A DNA stretch of 30,716 nucleotides, taken from positions 1 through 30,716 of the forward strand of contig PSKS01000028.1 of NCBI GenBank assembly GCA_040289115.1, given 5' to 3'. The notes beneath the pieces were generated by a model. That model was not told the DNA's origin. It worked only from the letters and a program-made list of their open reading frames with translations, and did no database searches. Numbering within the stretch: the stretch's first letter is position 1; the number at the start of each line of letters is the position of its first letter. Position numbers and translations under genes: made by a program. The stretch is from JAUQQI01 sp040289115. Lineage in GTDB: Bacteria > Chloroflexota > Dehalococcoidia > JAUQQI01. Positions 7,304 through 14,965 of the stretch are shown here, one piece after another.

Positions 7304-8188
7304 TCATTCCCGCCTGCTGAGCCTTGGGTCTAAAAGGTCCCGCAGGGCGTCCCCCAGGAAGTTGAAGCCGAAGACCGCCAGGAAGATGGCCATCCCGGGT
7401 CCGAGGCTCATCCACCACTTTAAGTTGGCCAGGTAGCGCTGTGAGTAGTAAATATCCTGACCCCAAGAGGGGTTGGGCGGCTGTGCGCCCAGCCCCAGGA
7501 ACGACAGGGAAGCCTCCTGAAGAATGGCGAAGGCCGTGGAGAGGGTTGCCTGCACGATCAAGGGGTTTACAATGTTAGGCAGGATATGTCGAAGAACGAT
7601 CCGGCGGGTCGGCGCGCCCAGGGCCCGGGCGGCCAGGACAAATTCGTGTTCCCGAACCGACAGCACCTGCCCCCGGGTAAGGCGGGCGTAGGCGGGTATG
7701 GCCACGATGCCGATGGCAATCATCGCATTCTGAATCTGCGGACCCAGGGCAGCCGTGATGGCGATGGCGAGGATAAGGGCTGGGAAAGCCAGCAGGGCGT
7801 CAATGACCCGCATCAGCAGCAGGTCGACTACACCCCCAAGGTAGCCGGCTGTCAGGCCGATGGTCACCCCAACGATTAGGCCGATGGAGACCGAAATCAC
7901 CCCGACCGTCAGGGAGACCCTAGCCCCGTAAATGACCCGGCTGAAGACATCCCGGCCCAGGTCGTCAGTTCCCAGGAGGTGGAGCGGGCCGGGCGGCTGA
8001 AGCGCCCGGCTTGGGTCAACTTCGATGGGGTTAAAGGGAGCAATAATCGGTGCCAGGATGGCAGCTAGGGCCAGGGTGACGACAATAAGCCCACCCACCA
8101 GGATGCGGGGGTGGCGGCGAACGGTTCCCCAGACGCCCCGGCGCGGCCGGGCAACGACAACCTCGGTCCGGACCGCAGCCTGGCTCAC
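7304..8188 (-). CDS. Peptide-type ABC transporter permease (DppC/OppC family)
   Basis: The second permease of a peptide or nickel type ABC importer. The 294-residue chain has an N-terminal helix (residues 29-52), the family motif HLLGTDDLGRDVFSRVIYGA, and the cytoplasmic ATPase-coupling loop EFVLAARALGAPTRRIVLRH. It ends in the typical GDALRDLLDPRL. The start is a GTG overlapping the TGA of the upstream permease by four bases, so the two are translationally coupled. The substrate cannot be read from the sequence. The operon has no ATPase gene of its own. A weak hairpin (GCCCC/GGGGC, 7290-7303) directly follows its stop codon. Confidence 0.93.
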   Translation of the reverse strand: MSQAAVRTEVVVARPRRGVWGTVRRHPRILVGGLIVVTLALAAILAPIIAPFNPIEVDPSRALQPPGPLHLLGTDDLGRDVFSRVIYGARVSLTVGVISVSIGLIVGVTIGLTAGYLGGVVDLLLMRVIDALLAFPALILAIAITAALGPQIQNAMIAIGIVAIPAYARLTRGQVLSVREHEFVLAARALGAPTRRIVLRHILPNIVNPLIVQATLSTAFAILQEASLSFLGLGAQPPNPSWGQDIYYSQRYLANLKWWMSLGPGMAIFLAVFGFNFLGDALRDLLDPRLSRRE

Positions 8189-9141
8189 CCGCGCCGGCCT
8201 CCGTAGGAGATCCTGGGATCCAGCCAGGCGTAGAGGATGTCGACAAGCAGGGTGCTGAGCATAAACGAAACAGCTGAGAAAAGTACGATGGTCTGGACGA
8301 CCGGGTAGTCCCGACCGGCGATGCTGTCCACCGCCAGACGGCCAACACCGGGCCAGAAGAAGATCGTCTCGGTGATGATGGCCCCTTCAATGATGGCCCC
8401 GGCCTGGAGACCCACTAGGGTAACCACCGGGATCAGGGCGTTCTTCAGGGCGTGTCTTAAGACGACCAGCCGCTCCGGAAGGCCCTTGGCCCGAGCTACC
8501 CGGATATAATCCTGCGCAAGGACATCTACAAGGCTCGACCTTACCTGACGGAGGTTCACCGCCAGGCTGGCGCTCGCCAGGGTTATGGCCGGCAAGATTA
8601 GATAACGCAGATTACCCGCCGGGTCCTGGACAAAGGGGACGTACCCGCCTGGCGGCAGGAGCCGCAGGACGACCGCAACCACCAGGATCAGAGTAATGCC
8701 CAAGAAAAAGTTGGGTAAAGATACGCCCCCAATGGCCAGTCCGGTCACCAGCAGGTCGAGCAGGGAGTTGCGCTTGAGGGCCGAAATCGTGCCAACCACT
8801 AGGGCAACGCTGACCGAGATGGAGAGGGCGGCCACACCCAGCTCGATGGTGGCCGGTAGCCGCTCCACAATAGCCTCCAATACCGGCTGGCGTGTCCGAA
8901 TGGACCGGCCGAAGTCCCCCTGCAGGGCCCGACCTAGCCAGGCGGCATACTGGACAGGCAGGGGCTGGTCAAGGCCCAGGGAGCGGCGGATTTGGGCCAG
9001 CGTCTCAGGGTCCCGCTCTTCGCCGGCGTAAACCAGTACCGGGTCGCCGGGCGTAAGCCTAACCAGCAGGAAGACGATCACCGTCACCAGCAATGCCACC
9101 GGCACCATCAGCAGCAGCCGGCGCAGAATGTACTGGGTCAT
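8185..9141 (-). CDS. Peptide-type ABC transporter permease (DppB/OppB family)
   Basis: First permease of the minus-strand importer, 318 residues. It opens with the family pattern YILRRLLLMVPVALLVTVIV and continues with RLTPGDPV and the substrate-side loop. The coupling segment reads DYIRVARAKGLPERLVVLRH, followed by PGVGRLAVDSIAGRDYPVVQ, both classical for this family. It starts three bases after the binding-protein gene, giving the order binding protein, B, C. Confidence 0.94.
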   Translation of the reverse strand: MTQYILRRLLLMVPVALLVTVIVFLLVRLTPGDPVLVYAGEERDPETLAQIRRSLGLDQPLPVQYAAWLGRALQGDFGRSIRTRQPVLEAIVERLPATIELGVAALSISVSVALVVGTISALKRNSLLDLLVTGLAIGGVSLPNFFLGITLILVVAVVLRLLPPGGYVPFVQDPAGNLRYLILPAITLASASLAVNLRQVRSSLVDVLAQDYIRVARAKGLPERLVVLRHALKNALIPVVTLVGLQAGAIIEGAIITETIFFWPGVGRLAVDSIAGRDYPVVQTIVLFSAVSFMLSTLLVDILYAWLDPRISYGGRRG

Positions 9142-9144
9142 CGG

Positions 9145-10743
9145 CTACTTTTCAAGCCACGCGTACTGGAAGCGGACGATCTGGTCCGGGTAAGGTTCGA
9201 GGCCGCGGACCCGCCGGTTGGTGACCAGCATGGCGACGCCAAACCGGTACCAGACCCTGGCCGGATCTTCGACCACGTAAATCTGCTCGGCCCGCCGCAA
9301 CAGCTCCCGGCGCCGATTCAGGTCATTGGTGGTCCGTTGCTCATCTAGAAGCCTGTCCACCTCTGGGTTCGAATAGCTGGAGTCGTTGAAAGGTCGACCG
9401 GTGTAGATGTGGTCGTAAACGTTCCCGTCCGGGTCGATCCGGCCGCTCCAGCCCACTAGGGTCATCCCCTTAAAGGATTTTTCGTTCTGGAGCTGCAGGA
9501 TCTGGGCAAACTCCAGTTGGACGATCTCGGCCTTGATGTCGGCCTTGGCCAGCTGGGCCTGGATAAGCTGGGCCAGTTGCAGGGTCTGCGGGTCGCCCGA
9601 AGGAACCAAAAACTCGAACTGGAGCTGGCCCTTGCCCACCTCGGCCACCAGCTTTTTGGCCCCCTCGGGGTCGGGCCGCTCAAAGGGCTTAAAGTTCGGG
9701 TCGTACGCAAAGTGGGGCGGCGCAATCGCCCCGTAGCCGATGCTCCCCACCCCGAAGAACACCCGGTCCAGGATCTCCTTGCGGTCCAGGGCCATGGCCA
9801 CGGCCTTAATATACTTAGGCTCGCTGAAGACAAAGCCAGGCCGCCGGTTAGGGATCAGGCTGGCAAAGGCCAGGCCCGGAATCTCCTGGTAAGAGAGGGC
9901 AGGGTCGGCCTTGACCGAGGCCACGTCTTTACCGGCGATGTTGTTGGCCACCTGGGCTTCGCCCGTTCGGAGGTTGGCCAGCCGGACGTCGCTGTTGGTG
10001 ATGGGTCGGACGACCACCTTATCGACGTAAGGGAGGCGATTTCCGAACTGGTCTTTGCCCCACCACTCGGGGTTGCGCTCCAAGGTGATGTGGTCGTCTT
10101 TGACCGCCTCGGTCAGGATGAAGGGCCCGGTTCCGGCCTTAAAGGCCTTGCGGGTGAAATCGGCCCCGGCCGCCTCGACCGCCTTGGGCGAAACCATCAT
10201 CCCGGCCCGGTCAACCAGCTGCGCCAGCAGGGGCGAAAAGGGGGTCTTGAGGTTGAAACGGACCGTGTAGGTGTTCACCACCTCGACGCGCTCCACCGGG
10301 GCCAGCTCACCCCGGCGGGCGGAGCCCTCGGTGTTGATATACCGCTCGATGTTCCATTTGACGACGGCGGCGTCGAAGCTGGTGCCGTCGTGGAACTTGA
10401 CGTCCTGACGCAGGTAGAAAGTTACGGCCTTGCCGTCTGGGGCTATCTCCCAGCGTTCGGCCAGCCAGGGGATGATGTTGCCCTTTGGGTCGATCCTGAC
10501 AAGCGAATCGTAAATCTGGTAGTGGACGTTGCGGTCGACGAAGGCCCGGGACCGCATCGGGTCGAAGTCGATGACGTCGTTTTCGAGGACGAAGACCAGG
10601 GTCCCGCCGTAGTTGGGCCGACCGGCCGGCTGTTGTGGGGCCGCCGGCTGGGCCGGCCCCGGACTACACCCAAAGACGGCCATGACTCCGAGCCCCAGGC
10701 CGGCCCCAAGGAACTCCCGTCTGTTAATACGTCGCCTGAGCAT
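9145..10743 (-). CDS. Peptide-type ABC transporter substrate-binding lipoprotein (SBP family 5)
   Basis: Extracytoplasmic binding protein of the minus-strand importer, 532 residues. The N-terminus combines a twin-arginine-like motif (NRREFLGA, residues 7-14) with a lipobox ending at Cys26, so Tat export followed by lipidation is likely. A Pro/Gln-rich linker leads to the family 5 fold, with features such as LAERWEIAPDGKAVTFYLRQ and VKFHDGTSFDAAVVKWNIER. A GGAGG site lies nine bases before the ATG, and a TATACT -10-like box lies upstream at 10784-10789 without a good -35. Family members bind peptides, sugars, opines or metal chelates; the ligand here is unknown. Confidence 0.94.
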   Translation of the reverse strand: MLRRRINRREFLGAGLGLGVMAVFGCSPGPAQPAAPQQPAGRPNYGGTLVFVLENDVIDFDPMRSRAFVDRNVHYQIYDSLVRIDPKGNIIPWLAERWEIAPDGKAVTFYLRQDVKFHDGTSFDAAVVKWNIERYINTEGSARRGELAPVERVEVVNTYTVRFNLKTPFSPLLAQLVDRAGMMVSPKAVEAAGADFTRKAFKAGTGPFILTEAVKDDHITLERNPEWWGKDQFGNRLPYVDKVVVRPITNSDVRLANLRTGEAQVANNIAGKDVASVKADPALSYQEIPGLAFASLIPNRRPGFVFSEPKYIKAVAMALDRKEILDRVFFGVGSIGYGAIAPPHFAYDPNFKPFERPDPEGAKKLVAEVGKGQLQFEFLVPSGDPQTLQLAQLIQAQLAKADIKAEIVQLEFAQILQLQNEKSFKGMTLVGWSGRIDPDGNVYDHIYTGRPFNDSSYSNPEVDRLLDEQRTTNDLNRRRELLRRAEQIYVVEDPARVWYRFGVAMLVTNRRVRGLEPYPDQIVRFQYAWLEK

Positions 10744-10823
10744 TTGCCTGACACCTCCGGTTAGGGAGAATTGGGTCCTTCATAGTATAAAGGCTTTTTT
10801 TAAAAACGAGGGTTTGCGGCCTG

Positions 10824-10852
10824 TTGCGCATGCCGCGCTTATTAACTATAAT
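10824..10852 (+). promoter_or_regulatory. Sigma-A type promoter for the dpp/opp operon
   Basis: TTGCGC at 10824-10829 and a perfect TATAAT at 10847-10852 are separated by exactly 17 bases. They lie about 90 bases before the first ATPase gene, which leaves a leader of roughly 80 bases. Confidence 0.75.
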
Positions 10853-10942
10853 TGCGGTGAACGAATACGGGCCGTCTCGTTAAAGCTGGTCCGGGTTTGA
10901 GCAGCGGCCGTTTTTGCCGATTCGGCAGGTTGGGGGAGGTCT

Positions 10943-11923
10943 ATGGTCAAGGAGCCGGTTCTGGAAGTAAAAAATCTCAAGACGTATTTTTTCACCAGGG
11001 AAGGCATCGTTCGGGCCGTCGACGGCGTGTCCTTTGAGGTAGGCAAGGGCCAGGCCCTCGGCATCGTCGGGGAAAGCGGCTGCGGCAAGAGCGTGACATC
11101 CCTTTCAATTATGCGGCTTGTCCCCTACCCCGGCCGCGTGGTTGAAGGCCAGGTGACCCTGCACCGAGACGGTCAGGCCGTGGACCTCCTTGACCTTCCC
11201 GAAGAGGAGATGCGGCACATTCGGGGTAATGTAATCTCGATGATCTTCCAGGACCCGATGACCTCCCTGAACCCGGTCTTAACCGTGGGTTTCCAGGTCG
11301 CCGAGCCCCTCCAGGTTCACCTGGGTCTAAGTCCGGCCGAGGCCCGACAGCGGGCTGCGGAGCTCCTGCGGCGGGTGGGCATCCCCGACGCCGAGCGCCG
11401 GCTTGACGATTACCCCCACCAGTTCTCGGGGGGCATGCGCCAGCGGGTGATGATCGCCATGGCCCTGGCCTGCAACCCGAAGCTACTCATCGCCGACGAA
11501 CCCACCACCGCCCTGGACGTCACTATTCAGGCCCAGATCCTCGACCTGATAATGCGCCTTAACCGGGAGCTGGGCACCGCCGTCATTCTGATTACCCACG
11601 ACCTGGGGGTTGTGGCCGAGCTGTGCCACCGGGTTGTGGTCATGTACGCCGGTCGGATTGTGGAGGCTGCTGATGCCGACAGCCTATTTAACAACCCGAA
11701 GCATCCCTACACGGTTGGGCTTATGGGGTCGGTCCCCCGCCTGGGCCCGAAGGTTAAGGAGCGGCTGAAGCCCATCCGGGGTCTACCGCCCAACTTGCTT
11801 AATCCTCCGGCCGGCTGCCGCTTCCGGCCCCGCTGTCCCCACGCCACGGCCCAGTGCGCCGACGAGCCCCCCACGGTATCGGTGGGACCCGACCACCAGG
11901 TTGCGTGCTGGCTCTATGTCTGA
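10943..11923 (+). CDS. Peptide-type ABC transporter ATPase (DppD/OppD family)
   Basis: First of two ATPases that drive the importer. The 326-residue protein has Walker A GESGCGKS (43-50), signature FSGGMRQRV, Walker B LLIADEPTTALD and a switch histidine in ILITHDLGVV. The C-terminal oligopeptide/dipeptide domain contains CRFRPRCPHATAQC, whose four-cysteine pattern binds an iron-sulfur cluster in some relatives. The ribosome binding site GGGGGAGG (10932-10939) is unusually close to the ATG. The 3' end overlaps the next ATPase gene by eight bases. Confidence 0.96.
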   Translation: MVKEPVLEVKNLKTYFFTREGIVRAVDGVSFEVGKGQALGIVGESGCGKSVTSLSIMRLVPYPGRVVEGQVTLHRDGQAVDLLDLPEEEMRHIRGNVISMIFQDPMTSLNPVLTVGFQVAEPLQVHLGLSPAEARQRAAELLRRVGIPDAERRLDDYPHQFSGGMRQRVMIAMALACNPKLLIADEPTTALDVTIQAQILDLIMRLNRELGTAVILITHDLGVVAELCHRVVVMYAGRIVEAADADSLFNNPKHPYTVGLMGSVPRLGPKVKERLKPIRGLPPNLLNPPAGCRFRPRCPHATAQCADEPPTVSVGPDHQVACWLYV

Positions 11924-12962
11924 CGAGAAGCCCCTGGCCCGCCCATCCGCTTCGAGTCCGCCGGCCCAGGATATCCTGCTCTCGGTCCGGGGACTCAAAA
12001 AATACTTTAAAGTCGGGGGCGGATTTCTCAGGCAGCCGGCCCTTGTCCGGGCCGTTGACGGGGTGAGCTTTGACATCCGGCGGGGTGAAACCTTCGGACT
12101 GGTGGGGGAGTCCGGTTGCGGCAAGACCACCCTGGGTCAGACGATTATTCGCCTATACGAGCCCAATGCCGGCCAGGTCATCTTCGACGGCAACGACATC
12201 ACCCACCTGCCCGAGAGCCGGCTTCGGCCCCTGCGGCAGGGAATGCAGATGATCTTCCAGGACCCCTATTCGTCCCTGAACCCCCGGATGACGGTGGGAG
12301 CCATCGTGGCCGAGCCGCTGGAGATCTTCAAGGTCGGCACCCGGGCCGAGCGGGAGGTGCGGGTGAAGGAGCTGCTACGGGTGGTCGGACTCAACGCTTA
12401 CTTTGTCAACCGCTACCCCCATGAGTTTTCGGGGGGCCAGCGCCAGCGCATCGGTATCGCCCGGGCCCTCGCCCTCCGGCCGAAGCTGGTAATCTGCGAC
12501 GAGCCAGTTTCAGCCCTGGACGTTTCCATTCAAGCCCAGGTGCTCAACCTGCTGAAGGACCTGCAGGCCGAGTTTAACTTGACCTACCTGTTCATCGCCC
12601 ACAACCTGGCCGTGGTGGCCTATATTAGCGACCGGGTGGGGGTCATGTACCTGGGCAAGCTGGTGGAGGTTGGGCCGACTATCACCATCATGAACAACCC
12701 GAGGCATCCCTACACCCTGGCCCTCCTTTCGGCGGTGGCCGTTCCCGACCGCCGGTACAAGAAGCAAAGGATCATCCTGCCGGGCGACGTTCCAAGCCCC
12801 ATCCACCCGCCCCCGGGGTGCCGCTTTCACACCCGCTGCCCCATCGCCCGGCCGGAGTGCGCCGAGGTTGAGCCCGAACTGCGGGAAATCGACCGGGACC
12901 ACCTGGTAGCCTGTCATTATGCTGAGGTTGCCCCGGCGGAACTAAGACGAGCAGGGGGTTAA
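11916..12962 (+). CDS. Peptide-type ABC transporter ATPase (DppF/OppF family)
   Basis: Second ATPase of the importer, 348 residues from the ATG at 11916. I prefer this start because MSDEKP overlaps the preceding stop codon in the usual coupled way; an in-frame TTG at 11901 would add five residues. It shows Walker A GESGCGKT, the Q-loop MIFQDPYSSLNPRM, signature FSGGQRQRIG, Walker B LVICDEPVSALD and the C-terminal CRFHTRCPIARPEC motif. The DppF-type N-terminus includes the insert KYFKVGGGFLRQP before AVDGVSF, seen in F-type subunits of this family. Confidence 0.96.
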   Translation: MSDEKPLARPSASSPPAQDILLSVRGLKKYFKVGGGFLRQPALVRAVDGVSFDIRRGETFGLVGESGCGKTTLGQTIIRLYEPNAGQVIFDGNDITHLPESRLRPLRQGMQMIFQDPYSSLNPRMTVGAIVAEPLEIFKVGTRAEREVRVKELLRVVGLNAYFVNRYPHEFSGGQRQRIGIARALALRPKLVICDEPVSALDVSIQAQVLNLLKDLQAEFNLTYLFIAHNLAVVAYISDRVGVMYLGKLVEVGPTITIMNNPRHPYTLALLSAVAVPDRRYKKQRIILPGDVPSPIHPPPGCRFHTRCPIARPECAEVEPELREIDRDHLVACHYAEVAPAELRRAGG

Positions 12963-12963
12963 G

Positions 12964-13890
12964 ATGCTCCGGTACGCCTTGAGCCGCATTTTAATGATTC
13001 CGCCCACCCTCCTGGCGATGTCTTTGATCATCTTTATCGTCATGCACAACACTCCAGGCTCGCCCCTTCAGCCCGAGGGGGCCAATCCCCTTAGCCCCGA
13101 GGACCTCAAGAACTTGGCGGCGGCCTGGGGCCTCGACCGGCCCCTGCACGAGCAGTACATTAACTTTCTGGTCAAAGCGGTACAGCTTGACTTCGGCTAC
13201 AGTTACAGCTACCGAACCAGCAAGGTCACCGAAATCATCGGCCGGACGTTCCCGGTTTCCCTCCACCTGGGCACCATGGCCCTGCTCTTTGCGGTGGTGG
13301 TCGGGATGACCCTTGGGATCCTGGCCGCCATCAACCAGAACGGCCCCATCGACTACTTCTGCACCTTCACCGCAATGCTGGGGGTGGCTACCCCTAACTT
13401 CGTCCTGGCGGTGATCCTGATAATCGTCTTCGTTATGCTTCTGCCCGTCATCCCTCGGACCGGGGGCTGGGACCAGCCGGTGGACTGGATCCTGCCCACC
13501 ATCACCTTGGGCCTCGGGCCGATGGCCATCATCGCCCGGTATACCCGCGCCAGCATGGTGGACGTCATCCGCTCCGACTACGTCCGAACCGCCCGGGCCA
13601 AGGGCCTGGCCGAGCGGCGGGTCATCCTGGTCCACGTCCTTAAAAACGCCCTGATCCCCCCGGTGACGGTGCTGGGCCCGCTCTTTGCAGCGGTGGGCAC
13701 CGGCTCCCCCTTCGTCGAGCTCATCTTCCGGGTCCCGGGAATGGGCAGGTTCTTCGTCCAGAGCCTTTTGGCCCGGGACTACCCCATGATCATGGCGGTC
13801 TTTCTGCTCTTTGGGGCCTTTGTGGTGATCATGAACCTGGTGGTGGACCTCGTTTACGGCTTCCTTGACCCGAGGATCCGGTACGAGTAA
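12964..13890 (+). CDS. Peptide-type ABC transporter permease (DppB/OppB family)
   Basis: First permease of the plus-strand importer, 308 residues. It begins RYALSRILMIPPTLLAMSLI and contains the coupling loop DYVRTARAKGLAERRVILVH and the later RVPGMGRFFVQSLLARDYPM. It follows the second ATPase by one base, with an AGGGGG ribosome binding site in the end of that gene. It is clearly a different copy from the minus-strand DppB-like permease, not a recent duplicate. Confidence 0.95.
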   Translation: MLRYALSRILMIPPTLLAMSLIIFIVMHNTPGSPLQPEGANPLSPEDLKNLAAAWGLDRPLHEQYINFLVKAVQLDFGYSYSYRTSKVTEIIGRTFPVSLHLGTMALLFAVVVGMTLGILAAINQNGPIDYFCTFTAMLGVATPNFVLAVILIIVFVMLLPVIPRTGGWDQPVDWILPTITLGLGPMAIIARYTRASMVDVIRSDYVRTARAKGLAERRVILVHVLKNALIPPVTVLGPLFAAVGTGSPFVELIFRVPGMGRFFVQSLLARDYPMIMAVFLLFGAFVVIMNLVVDLVYGFLDPRIRYE

Positions 13891-13902
13891 GGAGGTCCTG
13901 AG

Positions 13903-14838
13903 ATGCAGCTCTTCGAAGCCGACCCCCGGGCCCGACTGGAAAGGGCCCTCGCCGTAGCCACCCCCGAGGAGGAGCTGGAATGGGTCCCCAGCCGCCGGGC
14001 GAGCCTCTGGGGCGATGCCCTGCGGCGGCTGGTGCGTAACCGGCTGGCCATGTTCGGGCTGGTCATCATCCTCCTCTTTTCATTCCTGGCCGTCTTTGCA
14101 CCCATAATCGCTCCCCACGATTACGCCGAACAGTTTTGGGACCACATCGCCGAGTACCCCTCATGGCAGTTCCCCTTGGGCACCGACCTTAACGGACGTG
14201 ACGTGCTCAGCCGGATGATTTATGGGGCCCGGGTGTCCATGACGGTGGGGCTGGTGGCCCAGTTTATCGTTGTCCTGATCGGGGTCCCCATTGGGGCCAT
14301 CGCCGGCTACTACGGGGGCAAGGTGGACACGGCCATTATGCGGTTTGTCGACATAATGTATGCATTTCCGACGCTACTGTTTGTTATTTTGATAATGACC
14401 ATGCTGGGCAAGGGGCTTTTTAACATCTTCATCGCCATTGGGTTGGTGGGCTGGGTTACCCTGAGCCGACTGGTGCGGGCCCAGGTTCTCGCGTTGCGGG
14501 AGAAGGAGTTCGTCAAGGCCGCCCGGACCATGGGCGCATCCACTGGCCGGATCCTTTTGCGGCACATTTTACCCAACGCCCTCACCCCCATTATCGTGGC
14601 GGTAACCTTTGGCATCCCCCAAGCGATCTTTACCGAGGCGGCGTTGAGCTTCATCGGGGTTGGGATCAACCCCCCAACCCCGTCCTGGGGCCAGATGGTA
14701 GGCGAGTACCAGCAGTATATCCGGTCGTACTGGCACATGTCGCTCTTTCCGGCGGTGGCCATCGGCCTGCTCATGCTGGCGTTCACGTTCTTTGGCGATG
14801 GCCTTCGGGATGCGTTGGACCCGCGCATGAACGAGTAG
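13903..14838 (+). CDS. Peptide-type ABC transporter permease (DppC/OppC family)
   Basis: Second permease of the plus-strand importer, 311 residues. It has a longer charged N-terminus of about 50 residues before the first helix, then FPLGTDLNGRDVLSRMIYGA and the coupling loop EFVKAARTMGASTGRILLRH, ending GDGLRDALDPRM. A GGAGG site lies seven bases before the ATG. Only one of its 22 arginine codons is AGG, which makes it a good reference for the codon use of this part of the genome. Confidence 0.95.
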   Translation: MQLFEADPRARLERALAVATPEEELEWVPSRRASLWGDALRRLVRNRLAMFGLVIILLFSFLAVFAPIIAPHDYAEQFWDHIAEYPSWQFPLGTDLNGRDVLSRMIYGARVSMTVGLVAQFIVVLIGVPIGAIAGYYGGKVDTAIMRFVDIMYAFPTLLFVILIMTMLGKGLFNIFIAIGLVGWVTLSRLVRAQVLALREKEFVKAARTMGASTGRILLRHILPNALTPIIVAVTFGIPQAIFTEAALSFIGVGINPPTPSWGQMVGEYQQYIRSYWHMSLFPAVAIGLLMLAFTFFGDGLRDALDPRMNE

Positions 14839-14881
14839 CCTTAAAAGTGAATATCATCGGACGGTCTTGAAGCGCTGACAC

Positions 14882-14910
14882 TTGACAATATCGCTGAATT
14901 TAACTATTAT
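14882..14910 (+). promoter_or_regulatory. Sigma-A type promoter for the second binding-protein gene
   Basis: A perfect TTGACA (14882-14887) and TATTAT (14905-14910) are 17 bases apart in the 127-base gap after the permease gene. This lets the binding protein be made in excess over the membrane components, as is common for ABC importers. Confidence 0.8.
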
Positions 14911-14965
14911 CATGCCAAAACGACCGATAGGGTGAACCAAATTCGCGGGAAAGGAGGCAGGCTAA

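Noticed and set aside
9517..10764. A 415-codon plus-strand open frame opposite the minus-strand binding-protein gene
   Set aside because: The antisense translation has no domain or start signal, while the minus strand encodes a complete lipoprotein with all family motifs.
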